Below are positions 1-5,698 of a stretch of DNA of 5,698 nt, one piece after another. Each line of letters starts with the position of its first letter. Within the stretch, counting starts at the first letter, position 1. Origin of the DNA: an uncultured Campylobacter sp. (lineage in GTDB: Bacteria; Campylobacterota; Campylobacteria; Campylobacterales; Campylobacteraceae); the NCBI GenBank assembly GCA_937896205.1, contig CALBNA010000266.1, positions 1 through 5,698 on the forward strand, written 5' to 3'. The translations under genes and the position numbers were made by a program. Below the pieces are notes generated by a model, which was not told the DNA's origin, searched no databases, and was given only the letters and a program-made list of their open reading frames with translations.

Positions 1-2
1 CC

Positions 3-62
3 TTGATATTTTTAAGTGAGGGCAAATTTGACGGCTTAGATGATTGGGGATTTTGCAGATAA
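3..62 (+). CDS. Possible C-terminal end of an unidentified gene, cut by the left edge
   Basis: Reading from base 3, this frame is open for 19 codons from the window edge to a TAA at 60-62, ending in ...FDGLDDWGFCR. The other two forward frames stop at 4-6 and 17-19. The stretch contains an AAA-TTT (Lys-Phe) codon pair of the kind common in Campylobacter genes. A rightward gene here would converge on bamA, and the hairpin at 145-177 could then end both transcripts. Against it, 19 codons can be open by chance, and two minus-strand frames are also open over this stretch. I recognise no family and assign no function. Confidence 0.3.
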   Translation: MIFLSEGKFDGLDDWGFCR

Positions 63-144
63 ATTTAAATCGCAACGCAAATAAGGCAAAATTTACTATA
101 AATTTATATCGAGATAAAAGCTGTATTTATGGGATAGAAAGTTA
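63..144. other. AT-rich non-coding spacer
   Basis: This is a short AT-rich interval between the possible gene end at 62 and the bamA terminator. It has no convincing start codon with a ribosome binding site on either strand and no RNA gene that I can recognise. A 12-bp perfect A/T palindrome lies at 97-108 (TATAAATTTATA), which base composition can explain. Confidence 0.5.
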
Positions 145-177
145 AAAACGGCGTCTTACCACACAAAACGCCGTTTT
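145..177 (-). terminator. Rho-independent terminator of bamA, possibly bidirectional
   Basis: AAAACGGCGT at 145-154 pairs perfectly with ACGCCGTTTT at 168-177, giving a 10-bp stem with a GC-rich core and a 13-nt loop. Read on the minus strand, the stem lies 9 bases past the bamA stop codon and runs into five T residues (through base 144). Read on the plus strand, the stem ends in TTTT followed by ATT, so it could also stop a transcript arriving from the left. Confidence 0.85.
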
Positions 178-186
178 ATTGTAATA

Positions 187-2457
187 TTAGAAACGTTGTC
201 CGATCGTAAATTCAAACGTACTCGTATCGTCGCCGTCTTGCTTTTTGAGCGGTTTGGCAAAGATTAGCTGTAGCGGCCCCATAGGCGTTACCCACTCGAT
301 ACCTGCGCCCGCGCTATATCTGCTGATACGCCCGTCGACATAATCCACGATGCCAGGCGCAGTTACGTTTGCGATCCTGCCGCGAATGACGCCGTAGTCA
401 ACAAACAGCACTCCGCGCATCTTTACGCGTTCTATTAGCGGGAAGCTAAGTTCTGCCGAGCTATTAAACGACGTATCGCCACCCGTCTCGTACCAGCTAC
501 CACTGGCGACTTTGACTTTAGGCGAGACGGTTCTGCTCTCAAAGCCGCGTAGATTTCTGATGCCGCCCAGATATAGTCTCTCGTTGATAGGCACCCAGCC
601 GCGATCCCAAATTTTGCCAAAGCTTGATTTGAATCTAAAAATAAGGTCGTAGTCCACCCACTCTCTGATGCCTTGATACCAGTTGAAATTCGTTCTGCTC
701 TTTAAAAATTTCTCGTCGCCGCCCACGCCCGCAAACTCTAGGCTGGTGCTTGCGATGATACCGGTGCGAGGTAGGTAGTAGTCATCCGTGCTATTATACG
801 TGATAGACGGTATGAGCGAGCTTTTTAGGCTCTTGCCGTCTTTGTACCCGACGGTTTTTAGCACGTCGCTAAGCCCGCTGATACGGCTTTGCTCTATGAT
901 GTAACCCAGAGACGCGCTTAGATTTCTAGTTAGTTTTCTGCCTACGACGACGTTTAGGCCGTATGATTTCTCATCGTAGTTATTCCAGCTATAGTCGTTA
1001 GCATAAAGAGTGCCGCCAAGGCTATATTCGCTATCAAAAAGGCGCGGGTTGGTTAGACCTATCTGTCCGGAAAGCTCGTTGTCGCTCCTATCTACGCTTA
1101 TGACGCCTTTCAAGCCACTACCAAATACGTTCGTATCAGACACGCTCGCGTTAAGTAGCAAGCCGTCCGAGCTACCGTAGCCGATACCGCCGCTGATCGA
1201 GCCCGTGGAGGCCTCTTTTACTTTTACAAGCAGATCTACTTGGTTTGCTCCGACGCGCTGCTCTTCGATCTCGACCTCGTCAAAGTAGCTCGTTCGCTTT
1301 AGCGCGTCCTTGCTGTCTTGTAGGTCGGTTCTACTGTATAAATTTCCCTCCGTGAGGTATAGCTCGCGTCTGACGACTCTATCTACGGTTCTGTCGTTAC
1401 CTGAAATTTGAACGTTTCTTATATATACTTTTTCGTCTGGTACAACCTCATAGACGATACTAACAGTCTTGTCCTCGACGTTTTTCTCGGTTTTTGGATT
1501 TATCCTTACAAACGCGTAACCCTTATCCGCTACCATATCGTCGAGCTTTTTCATGTCTTGTCTTAGGCGAGCGGAGTTCATCACGTCGCCGCTTTCCAGC
1601 CTAAAGCCTTTTAAAATTTTCTCTTTATCAAGCTCTAAAAACTCAGGCGCTTCGATATCTACGCTAGATACTCTATACTGCTCGCCCTCGGTCACGTAGT
1701 AGGTGAGATCTGCCGTGTAGTTATCCATGTAGGCGTTTAGATACGGGTTTGAAACCGTCGCGTCTAGGTAGCCTTTTTGGTAGTATTTATCTTGGATTCT
1801 CGCAGGATCGTTTGGTAGCTCAAAAAGCTTAACTTTACCGTCGTTTCTGCCCCACATCCAGCCCATAAATTCACGCTCTTTATTAGCCACCACAGGCTCG
1901 ATGTCGCCGTAATCAAAAAGCTTCGCGCCAACTAAATTTACGTTTTCTATTATGATATTTTCGCCGCGGTTTATGTTCATCGTGACAAAAAGACTGCTTT
2001 CATTGCCCGCCACCGGCTCTTTGGTTACGTCTATGACCGTGTCGAAGTAGCCTTTTGACTCGTAGTACTGCCTGATGCGCTCTTTTGCGCGCTCGATGGC
2101 TAACTCGTCGTACATATTGCCTTGTTTGATGTTGATTAGTCCGTCGATGGCGGTTTTATCGTTAGTCACTACGCCTTTGATATCGATACGAGCGATGCTA
2201 GGTTTTTCTTTTACCGTTACGGTCACGTCGCCGCCCTTATTTTCGATGTAGATATCGTCGAAATAGCCCTGTCTAAACAGCTTTGCGATCGCCCTATCCG
2301 TGCTATCGACATTTAGCTCGTCTCCGACTTTTAGCCCCATTATCTCCTTTGCAGTTTCTGGAGACAGATGCACGAGACCTTTAAAATTTATGGAAGTTAT
2401 CTGCTCGGCATTCGCCAAAACTGCGCCCAAAAGTAGTAGAAAAACGCTTTTTTTCAT
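187..2457 (-). CDS. bamA: Outer membrane protein assembly factor BamA (Omp85 family)
   Basis: BamA is the central, essential subunit of the machinery that folds and inserts beta-barrel proteins into the outer membrane. The 756-residue product begins with a signal peptide (KK, then a hydrophobic run, likely cleaved after Ala17 in ANA|EQ). Five POTRA domains follow at roughly 20-84, 87-163, 167-258, 261-340 and 343-416, each with the usual alpha/beta pattern and GYF/GYL/SYF-type turns (for example 64-66 and 136-138). POTRA3 has the longer tryptophan-containing segment (about 197-210) expected of BamA. The barrel covers about 419-756 and includes the hallmark loop-6 RGF motif at 637-639. The protein ends in Phe (FTIGQRF), the usual C-terminal beta-signal. 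Its length is within the BamA range. The start is supported by the signal peptide and by a weak TTAGG ribosome binding site 8 bases upstream. The gene is divergent from tyrA and followed at once by a strong terminator, so it is probably transcribed alone from the spacer promoter. TamA or another Omp85 protein is unlikely because TamA usually has three POTRA domains. Confidence 0.96.
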   Translation of the reverse strand: MKKSVFLLLLGAVLANAEQITSINFKGLVHLSPETAKEIMGLKVGDELNVDSTDRAIAKLFRQGYFDDIYIENKGGDVTVTVKEKPSIARIDIKGVVTNDKTAIDGLINIKQGNMYDELAIERAKERIRQYYESKGYFDTVIDVTKEPVAGNESSLFVTMNINRGENIIIENVNLVGAKLFDYGDIEPVVANKEREFMGWMWGRNDGKVKLFELPNDPARIQDKYYQKGYLDATVSNPYLNAYMDNYTADLTYYVTEGEQYRVSSVDIEAPEFLELDKEKILKGFRLESGDVMNSARLRQDMKKLDDMVADKGYAFVRINPKTEKNVEDKTVSIVYEVVPDEKVYIRNVQISGNDRTVDRVVRRELYLTEGNLYSRTDLQDSKDALKRTSYFDEVEIEEQRVGANQVDLLVKVKEASTGSISGGIGYGSSDGLLLNASVSDTNVFGSGLKGVISVDRSDNELSGQIGLTNPRLFDSEYSLGGTLYANDYSWNNYDEKSYGLNVVVGRKLTRNLSASLGYIIEQSRISGLSDVLKTVGYKDGKSLKSSLIPSITYNSTDDYYLPRTGIIASTSLEFAGVGGDEKFLKSRTNFNWYQGIREWVDYDLIFRFKSSFGKIWDRGWVPINERLYLGGIRNLRGFESRTVSPKVKVASGSWYETGGDTSFNSSAELSFPLIERVKMRGVLFVDYGVIRGRIANVTAPGIVDYVDGRISRYSAGAGIEWVTPMGPLQLIFAKPLKKQDGDDTSTFEFTIGQRF

Positions 2458-2487
2458 TGATTTAACCTAAAAGTGATGATAAGGCTG

Positions 2488-2493
2488 TATAAT
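2488..2493 (+). promoter_or_regulatory. -10 promoter element for tyrA
   Basis: This is a perfect TATAAT on the plus strand. The expected RNA start is near 2500, giving a leader of about 38 nt before the tyrA ATG. I see no -35 at normal spacing. It shares five of its six base pairs with the predicted bamA -10 on the other strand. Confidence 0.5.
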
Positions 2494-2494
2494 A
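2489..2494 (-). promoter_or_regulatory. Extended -10 promoter element for bamA
   Basis: On the minus strand this reads TATTAT preceded by TGC (2495-2497), giving a TGnTATTAT extended -10. The predicted RNA start is near 2482, leaving a leader of about 25 nt before the bamA ATG. There is only a weak -35-like TTGTTT (2510-2515) at 15-bp spacing, but the upstream region is T-rich, as is usual for Campylobacter vegetative promoters. This call comes from sequence pattern only. Confidence 0.55.
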
Positions 2495-2537
2495 GCACAT
2501 TTTATTTTTAAACAATATAAATTTAAAAGGCGAATTT

Positions 2538-3368
2538 ATGAAAATCGGTATCGTAGGCCTAGGACTCATCGGTGGCTCGCTCGGACTCAGTCTCAAAAAC
2601 GAAAAACTAATCAGCTGCGTTAGCGGCATGGATCTAAGCAAAGAGCACGAAAAACAGGCGATGCAGCTCGGCCTCGTGCATGAAATTTTAACCCTTGAGC
2701 AGATGAAGCAAAAGTGCGATATGATATTTCTAGCCATCCCAGTCGAAGGCATCATAAAAATCGTCAAAGAATTTGAAGGCATCGGCGAAAACACGACCAT
2801 CGTCGATCTTGGTAGCACTAAGCAAAAAATAATCGAAGCCGTACCCGAGAGCATCAGGCAAAATTTCATCCCCGCTCACCCGATGGCGGGCACCGAGTAC
2901 TCCGGCCCGACCGCAGCTTTTTCGGGGCTTTTTAAAGATGCCGTCGTAGCCATTTGCGACTTTAAAGAAAGCGGCGAGATGCACGTCAAGCGCTCGGTCG
3001 AGCTGTTTTCGCACCTGGGCATGAAGATCATTTTTATGAGCGCGGCGAAGCACGACCATCACGCCAGCGTCATCTCTCACCTACCCCACGCTATCAGCTT
3101 TTCGCTAGCTAGCAGCGTACTAAAAAAGGAAAACAAAAAAAATATCATCGCACTAAGTGGCACTGGATTTAACGGTATGATCAGGATCGCCAAAAGCTCG
3201 CCCGTGATGTGGACGGATATCTTTAAACAAAACAAGCAAAATTTGATAAATTCGATAGACCTTTTCAAAAAAGAGCTTGACGAATGCGAAAATTTAATCA
3301 AAAACGAGCAGTGGGACGAGCTGCGAGAATGGATGAGCGAAGCTAGAAAAATACGCGAAATTTTATAA
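2538..3368 (+). CDS. tyrA: Prephenate dehydrogenase TyrA (monofunctional)
   Basis: This cytoplasmic enzyme oxidatively decarboxylates prephenate to 4-hydroxyphenylpyruvate, the step before transamination to tyrosine. The 276-residue product opens with an NAD-binding Rossmann fold: GLGLIG at 7-12, and an acidic residue, Asp32, after the second strand, which favours NAD over NADP. Conserved TyrA features follow: GSTK (92-95), HPMAG (114-118, with the His expected to contact substrate), a histidine-rich helix HDHHASVISHLPH (172-184), and MIRIAKSSPVMW (214-225) with the conserved Arg216. There is no fused chorismate mutase domain and no C-terminal ACT domain, so feedback by tyrosine through an ACT domain is not expected. 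AAAAGG (2525-2530) lies 7 bases before the ATG, supporting this start. Use of arogenate as well as prephenate cannot be excluded from sequence. It is the first of three same-strand genes and the only one without an envelope role. Confidence 0.94.
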   Translation: MKIGIVGLGLIGGSLGLSLKNEKLISCVSGMDLSKEHEKQAMQLGLVHEILTLEQMKQKCDMIFLAIPVEGIIKIVKEFEGIGENTTIVDLGSTKQKIIEAVPESIRQNFIPAHPMAGTEYSGPTAAFSGLFKDAVVAICDFKESGEMHVKRSVELFSHLGMKIIFMSAAKHDHHASVISHLPHAISFSLASSVLKKENKKNIIALSGTGFNGMIRIAKSSPVMWTDIFKQNKQNLINSIDLFKKELDECENLIKNEQWDELREWMSEARKIREIL

Positions 3369-3407
3369 ATTCAGGCGCAAATTTACCTTAAATTTATCGC
3401 TTTTTAG

Positions 3408-3413
3408 TAAAAT
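3408..3413 (+). promoter_or_regulatory. Possible -10 element before the M23 peptidase gene
   Basis: TAAAAT lies within a T-rich stretch between tyrA and the peptidase gene. A transcript starting near 3420 would have a leader of about 22 nt. There is no recognisable -35. The peptidase could instead be read through from tyrA, because no terminator hairpin is visible in the 73-bp gap. Confidence 0.35.
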
Positions 3414-3441
3414 CGGTCTCTTTAAGATTTAGGAGACTTTT

Positions 3442-4809
3442 ATGAGAAGACGCGGCAATCCAAATTTGATATTTTTCGGCGTTATCATTTTACTTTTAGT
3501 TGCGGCGATAGCTTTTTTATTTACATCAAAAACATTTGAGCGCGAAGCCCCGAGCATAGCCATATCAGATCAAATTTACTGGAACCTAACCTCGCCTCTA
3601 CCGATCAAAATCACCGACGAAGGCGGCGTGAAATCAGTTAAAATTTCACTCGTAGACGAAAAAGGCAGCGTAAATTTGCTGACTCAAAAATTTGAAGCGC
3701 CGTCTGAAATCGTCGATTTAAATTTGACCTTTCCTAAAACGGGATTTGGCGCACAAAAAGATATCTATAACATCGTAATCGAGGCCACCGATACTAGCAA
3801 ATGGGGATTTTTCCTCGGCAACACGCAAAAAAAAGAGGTCAAAATCACCGTCGATAACAAAAAACCCGACGTAAACATCCTAAACCACTCATACGCCATC
3901 ACTAAAGGCGGTAGCGCGACGGTCGTGTTTAAGGCGACTGACGAGATGCTAAAAGAGGTCTATATCGAGACGAACTACGGCAAAAAATTTATCCCAAGCA
4001 AATTCGTAAAAGACGGTTACTACGCTTCTTTAGTCGCCTGGCCGGCGCAACAAGGCTCGTTTAGCGCCGACGTCGTGGCGCTTGACGCGGCGGGAAATAT
4101 AACCAAAAGCAAGATAAGATTTTTCTACCAAGACAAAAAATACCGCATCTCAAAGATAAAACTAGACGGCCAAAGTAGATTTTTAAACGAAAAAATCCCG
4201 GAACTAGCGCAACAATACGCTAAAAACTACGACGCTATGAGCAATCTGGAAAAGATGAAATTCGTAAATGAAAATCTCCGCGAGGCAAATGAGAAAATAA
4301 TCTCGCAAATCGCCGCAAAAGTCGATATAGACGCAGCTGAAAACTTTAGCGTAAATAAATTTTACCCGCTAAAAAACGGCAAAGCGGTAGCAAGCTTTGG
4401 CGACCACAGATACTACACCTTTGAAGATAAAGACGTCAGCGAAAGCTGGCACATGGGCATCGACCTAGCCTCGACACAAAAAGCCGACATCGTCGCCAAC
4501 AACGACGGCACGGTCGAATTTGCCGCAGAAAACGGCATCTACGGGCGTAACATCCTGATAAATCACGGATTTGGCCTTTTTTCACTCTACGGACACTGCA
4601 GTTCGCTAAATGTCAAAGCCGGCGACTCGGTCAAGGCGGGCGACGTCATCGCAAACACGGGCGTTACGGGTCTAGCAATGGGTGATCACTTGCACTTTGG
4701 CATGCTAGTTCAAGGCATAGAAGTGCGTCCGGAGGAGTGGATGGATAACGGCTGGATGAAGGATAACGTCACGGGCGTTTTGAATGCGGCTAAAAAAATG
4801 GTCGAATAA
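3442..4809 (+). CDS. Membrane-anchored M23 family peptidoglycan metalloendopeptidase
   Basis: This is predicted to be a zinc peptidase that cuts peptide crosslinks in the periplasmic cell wall. The 455-residue product has a short basic N-terminus (MRRR) and one hydrophobic segment at about 9-28 with no clear signal peptidase site, so it is probably anchored in the inner membrane with its bulk in the periplasm. Two beta-rich, Ig-like stretches follow (about 36-138 and 141-228; the second contains ALDAAGN, typical of such folds). A charged helical linker spans about 245-295. The C-terminal LytM/M23 domain covers about 305-435. All its key residues are present: His337 and Asp341 (HMGID), His385 (YGHCSSL), and His416/His418 (HLHFG). 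By family precedent His337, Asp341 and His418 hold zinc and His385 and His416 act in catalysis, so the enzyme looks active rather than a degenerate LytM activator. AGGAG (3431-3435) sits 6 bases before the ATG. The exact bond cut (DD-endopeptidase or carboxypeptidase) and any role in helical cell shape, as for the Csd proteins of Helicobacter, cannot be read from sequence. It appears to be the counterpart of C. jejuni Cj0131 by position. Confidence 0.88.
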   Translation: MRRRGNPNLIFFGVIILLLVAAIAFLFTSKTFEREAPSIAISDQIYWNLTSPLPIKITDEGGVKSVKISLVDEKGSVNLLTQKFEAPSEIVDLNLTFPKTGFGAQKDIYNIVIEATDTSKWGFFLGNTQKKEVKITVDNKKPDVNILNHSYAITKGGSATVVFKATDEMLKEVYIETNYGKKFIPSKFVKDGYYASLVAWPAQQGSFSADVVALDAAGNITKSKIRFFYQDKKYRISKIKLDGQSRFLNEKIPELAQQYAKNYDAMSNLEKMKFVNENLREANEKIISQIAAKVDIDAAENFSVNKFYPLKNGKAVASFGDHRYYTFEDKDVSESWHMGIDLASTQKADIVANNDGTVEFAAENGIYGRNILINHGFGLFSLYGHCSSLNVKAGDSVKAGDVIANTGVTGLAMGDHLHFGMLVQGIEVRPEEWMDNGWMKDNVTGVLNAAKKMVE

Positions 4810-4836
4810 ATTTGCCGTTTTGTTGCAAATTTGTTG

Positions 4837-4842
4837 TATAAT
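4837..4842 (+). promoter_or_regulatory. -10 promoter element for lpxC
   Basis: A perfect TATAAT lies in the 63-bp gap after the peptidase gene, preceded by repeated short T runs (4811-4835) spaced in the way typical of Campylobacter promoters. A TTGCCG at 4812-4817 is a poor -35 candidate with a 19-bp spacer. A start near 4849 would leave a leader of about 24 nt. lpxC may therefore have its own promoter in addition to any read-through from upstream. Confidence 0.5.
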
Positions 4843-4860
4843 GGCAAGAGTAAGAAAAAT

Positions 4861-4865
4861 AAGGG
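4861..4865 (+). promoter_or_regulatory. Shine-Dalgarno sequence that fixes the lpxC TTG start
   Basis: AAGGG lies 7 bases before the TTG at 4873-4875. No in-frame ATG occurs near the conserved N-terminus; the first one falls far inside the LpxC fold. This site and the homology that begins at once (MKQTTIKSTVEGVGIGLHKG) together decide the start. Confidence 0.8.
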
Positions 4866-4872
4866 CGAAATT

Positions 4873-5671
4873 TTGAAACAAACAACTATAAAATCAACTG
4901 TAGAAGGCGTAGGTATCGGACTTCACAAGGGCGAGCCGATAAAAATCACGCTTGAGTCGCTCGGGGCAAATTCTGGAATAATATTTTACAGAAAAGACCT
5001 CGGAGTGAGCTTTAAAGCAGAGCCGAAAAACGTGATAAACACTCAAATGGCAACCGTAATCGGCGGCAAAGAGGGCTACATTTCGACGATCGAACATCTC
5101 CTTAGCGCGATAAACGGCTACGGCATCGACAACGTCCGTATCGTCCTGGACGCCAACGAGGTGCCGGTCATGGACGGCTCGGCGATAAGCTACTGCATGA
5201 TGCTGGATGAAGCCGGCACATCGGAGCTTGACGCAGATAAAAAGGTAATCGTAATCAAACGCCCAGTAGAAGTAAACAAAAACGGAAAATTCGCCAGAGT
5301 AACGCCGTCAAATAACCCGAAATTCGACTTTACTATCAAATTTGCCCACCCGATAATCGGCGAGCAAAACTACGTGTTCGAGTTTAGCAAACAAGCCTAC
5401 ATCGAGGAGATCGCGCGCGCTAGAACATTTGGATTTTTAAAAGACGTCCAGATGCTAAGAGCGCAAAATTTAGCCCTCGGCGGTAGCCTAGATAACGCCG
5501 TAGTTATCGACGATAATAAAATTTTAAATCCTGAAGGCCTACGCTTTGAAAACGAATTCGTTCGTCATAAAATTTTAGACGCGATCGGCGATCTAAGCCT
5601 GATGGGTGCGCCATTGATGGCTGATTATACGAGCTTTGCGGGTAGCCACGAGCTAAATCACGAACTAACCC
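4873..5671 (+). CDS. lpxC: UDP-3-O-acyl-N-acetylglucosamine deacetylase LpxC, 3' end missing
   Basis: LpxC is a cytoplasmic zinc enzyme that removes the acetyl group from UDP-3-O-acyl-GlcNAc, the committed step of lipid A synthesis. The gene starts at TTG (4873). About 266 codons are genomic, against roughly 290-300 for the family, so around 25-30 C-terminal residues are missing. Visible hallmarks are VGIGLHKG near the N-terminus; STIEHLLSAI with Glu74 (expected general base) and His75 (zinc ligand); PVMDGSAI; ARTFGFLKD; LGGSLDNAVV; LNPEGLRF; and HKILDAIGD with His232 and Asp236, the other two zinc ligands. GSHELNH carries His259, matching the late catalytic histidine of LpxC. The catalytic core is therefore complete and intact. 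The reading frame continues into sequencing adapter after base 5671 and encodes a spurious PVSYTHLRA tail. Truncation is an assembly artefact, not a mutation. The gene lies 63 bp after the peptidase gene on the same strand. Confidence 0.95.
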
Positions 5672-5698
5672 CTGTCTCTTATACACATCTCCGAGCCC
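5672..5698. other. Sequencing adapter: Tn5/Nextera mosaic end plus adapter start (non-genomic)
   Basis: Bases 5672-5690 are CTGTCTCTTATACACATCT, the 19-bp Tn5 mosaic end used in Nextera-type libraries. Bases 5691-5698 (CCGAGCCC) match the beginning of the read adapter that follows it. The sequence runs to the last base of the window, as expected for an untrimmed contig end. Translated, it gives the well-known contaminant peptides VSYTHLRA on the plus strand and MYKRQ on the minus strand. Confidence 0.97.

Noticed and set aside
97..108. 12-bp perfect palindrome TATAAATTTATA as a regulator binding site
   Set aside because: It is pure A/T in an AT-rich spacer downstream of both flanking genes, where an operator would have no obvious target. 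AAATTT is also very frequent throughout this DNA.
435..620. 61-codon ORF within bamA
   Set aside because: It overlaps the conserved barrel and RGF loop of BamA in another frame of the same strand. It is composition-driven, with no homology that I recognise.
2462..2869. Minus-strand 135-codon ORF over the bamA-tyrA spacer and the tyrA 5' end
   Set aside because: It is antisense to the well-supported TyrA Rossmann domain. It has no recognisable family, and its Ser/Phe/Cys-rich composition is typical of a shadow frame.
2730..3301. Two further minus-strand ORFs (2730-3080 and 3077-3301) inside tyrA
   Set aside because: Both lie wholly antisense to conserved TyrA motifs and show no domain or supporting ribosome binding site.
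3361..3405. Repeated AAATTTA/TAAATTTA words between tyrA and the peptidase gene as a possible repeat element or terminator
   Set aside because: There is no GC stem and no U-tract geometry. The same word is scattered across the window, in genes as well as spacers, so it reflects base composition.
4894..5097. Minus-strand 67-codon ORF within lpxC
   Set aside because: It is antisense to the conserved LpxC N-terminal half, including the zinc-ligand region.
5504..5686. Minus-strand 60-codon ORF beginning MYKRQ
   Set aside because: Its start lies in the Nextera adapter, and the rest is antisense to conserved lpxC codons. MYKRQ is a familiar adapter-derived peptide.

Overview
The window reads as a chromosomal housekeeping fragment from a Campylobacter-type epsilonproteobacterium. 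Three things suggest this. The proteins resemble Campylobacter versions. The AT-rich spacers carry good -10 boxes with no clear -35, preceded by T-rich tracts. The gene order bamA(-) / tyrA(+) / M23 peptidase(+) / lpxC(+) matches what I recall of the Campylobacter jejuni Cj0129c-Cj0132 region. By eye the coding DNA is far richer in G+C than C. jejuni, which points to a C. rectus/showae/curvus/concisus-type species. The species assignment is inference.

Layout: positions 1-62 may hold the last codons of a rightward gene cut by the window edge. Positions 63-186 are AT-rich and non-coding, and contain a hairpin terminator just beyond the end of bamA. bamA fills 187-2457 on the minus strand. An 80-bp divergent spacer (2458-2537) separates it from tyrA (2538-3368). 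tyrA is followed in the same direction by a membrane-anchored M23 metallopeptidase gene (3442-4809) and by lpxC, which starts at a TTG codon (4873) and runs off the right end. The gaps between the three rightward genes are 73 and 63 bp, with no terminator hairpin visible. Each gap has its own -10-like box and Shine-Dalgarno sequence.

The genes share an envelope theme: BamA inserts outer-membrane proteins, LpxC commits UDP-GlcNAc to lipid A synthesis, and the M23 protein probably cuts peptidoglycan crosslinks. TyrA (tyrosine biosynthesis) is the exception.

The last 27 bases (5672-5698) are not genomic. They are the Nextera/Tn5 mosaic end plus the start of the sequencing adapter, so the contig ends there and lpxC is truncated artificially. 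I see no mobile element, CRISPR array, RNA gene or new defence or biosynthetic system. The points worth a second look are the adapter, the TTG start that hides lpxC from ATG-only callers, and the overlapping divergent -10 boxes between bamA and tyrA.
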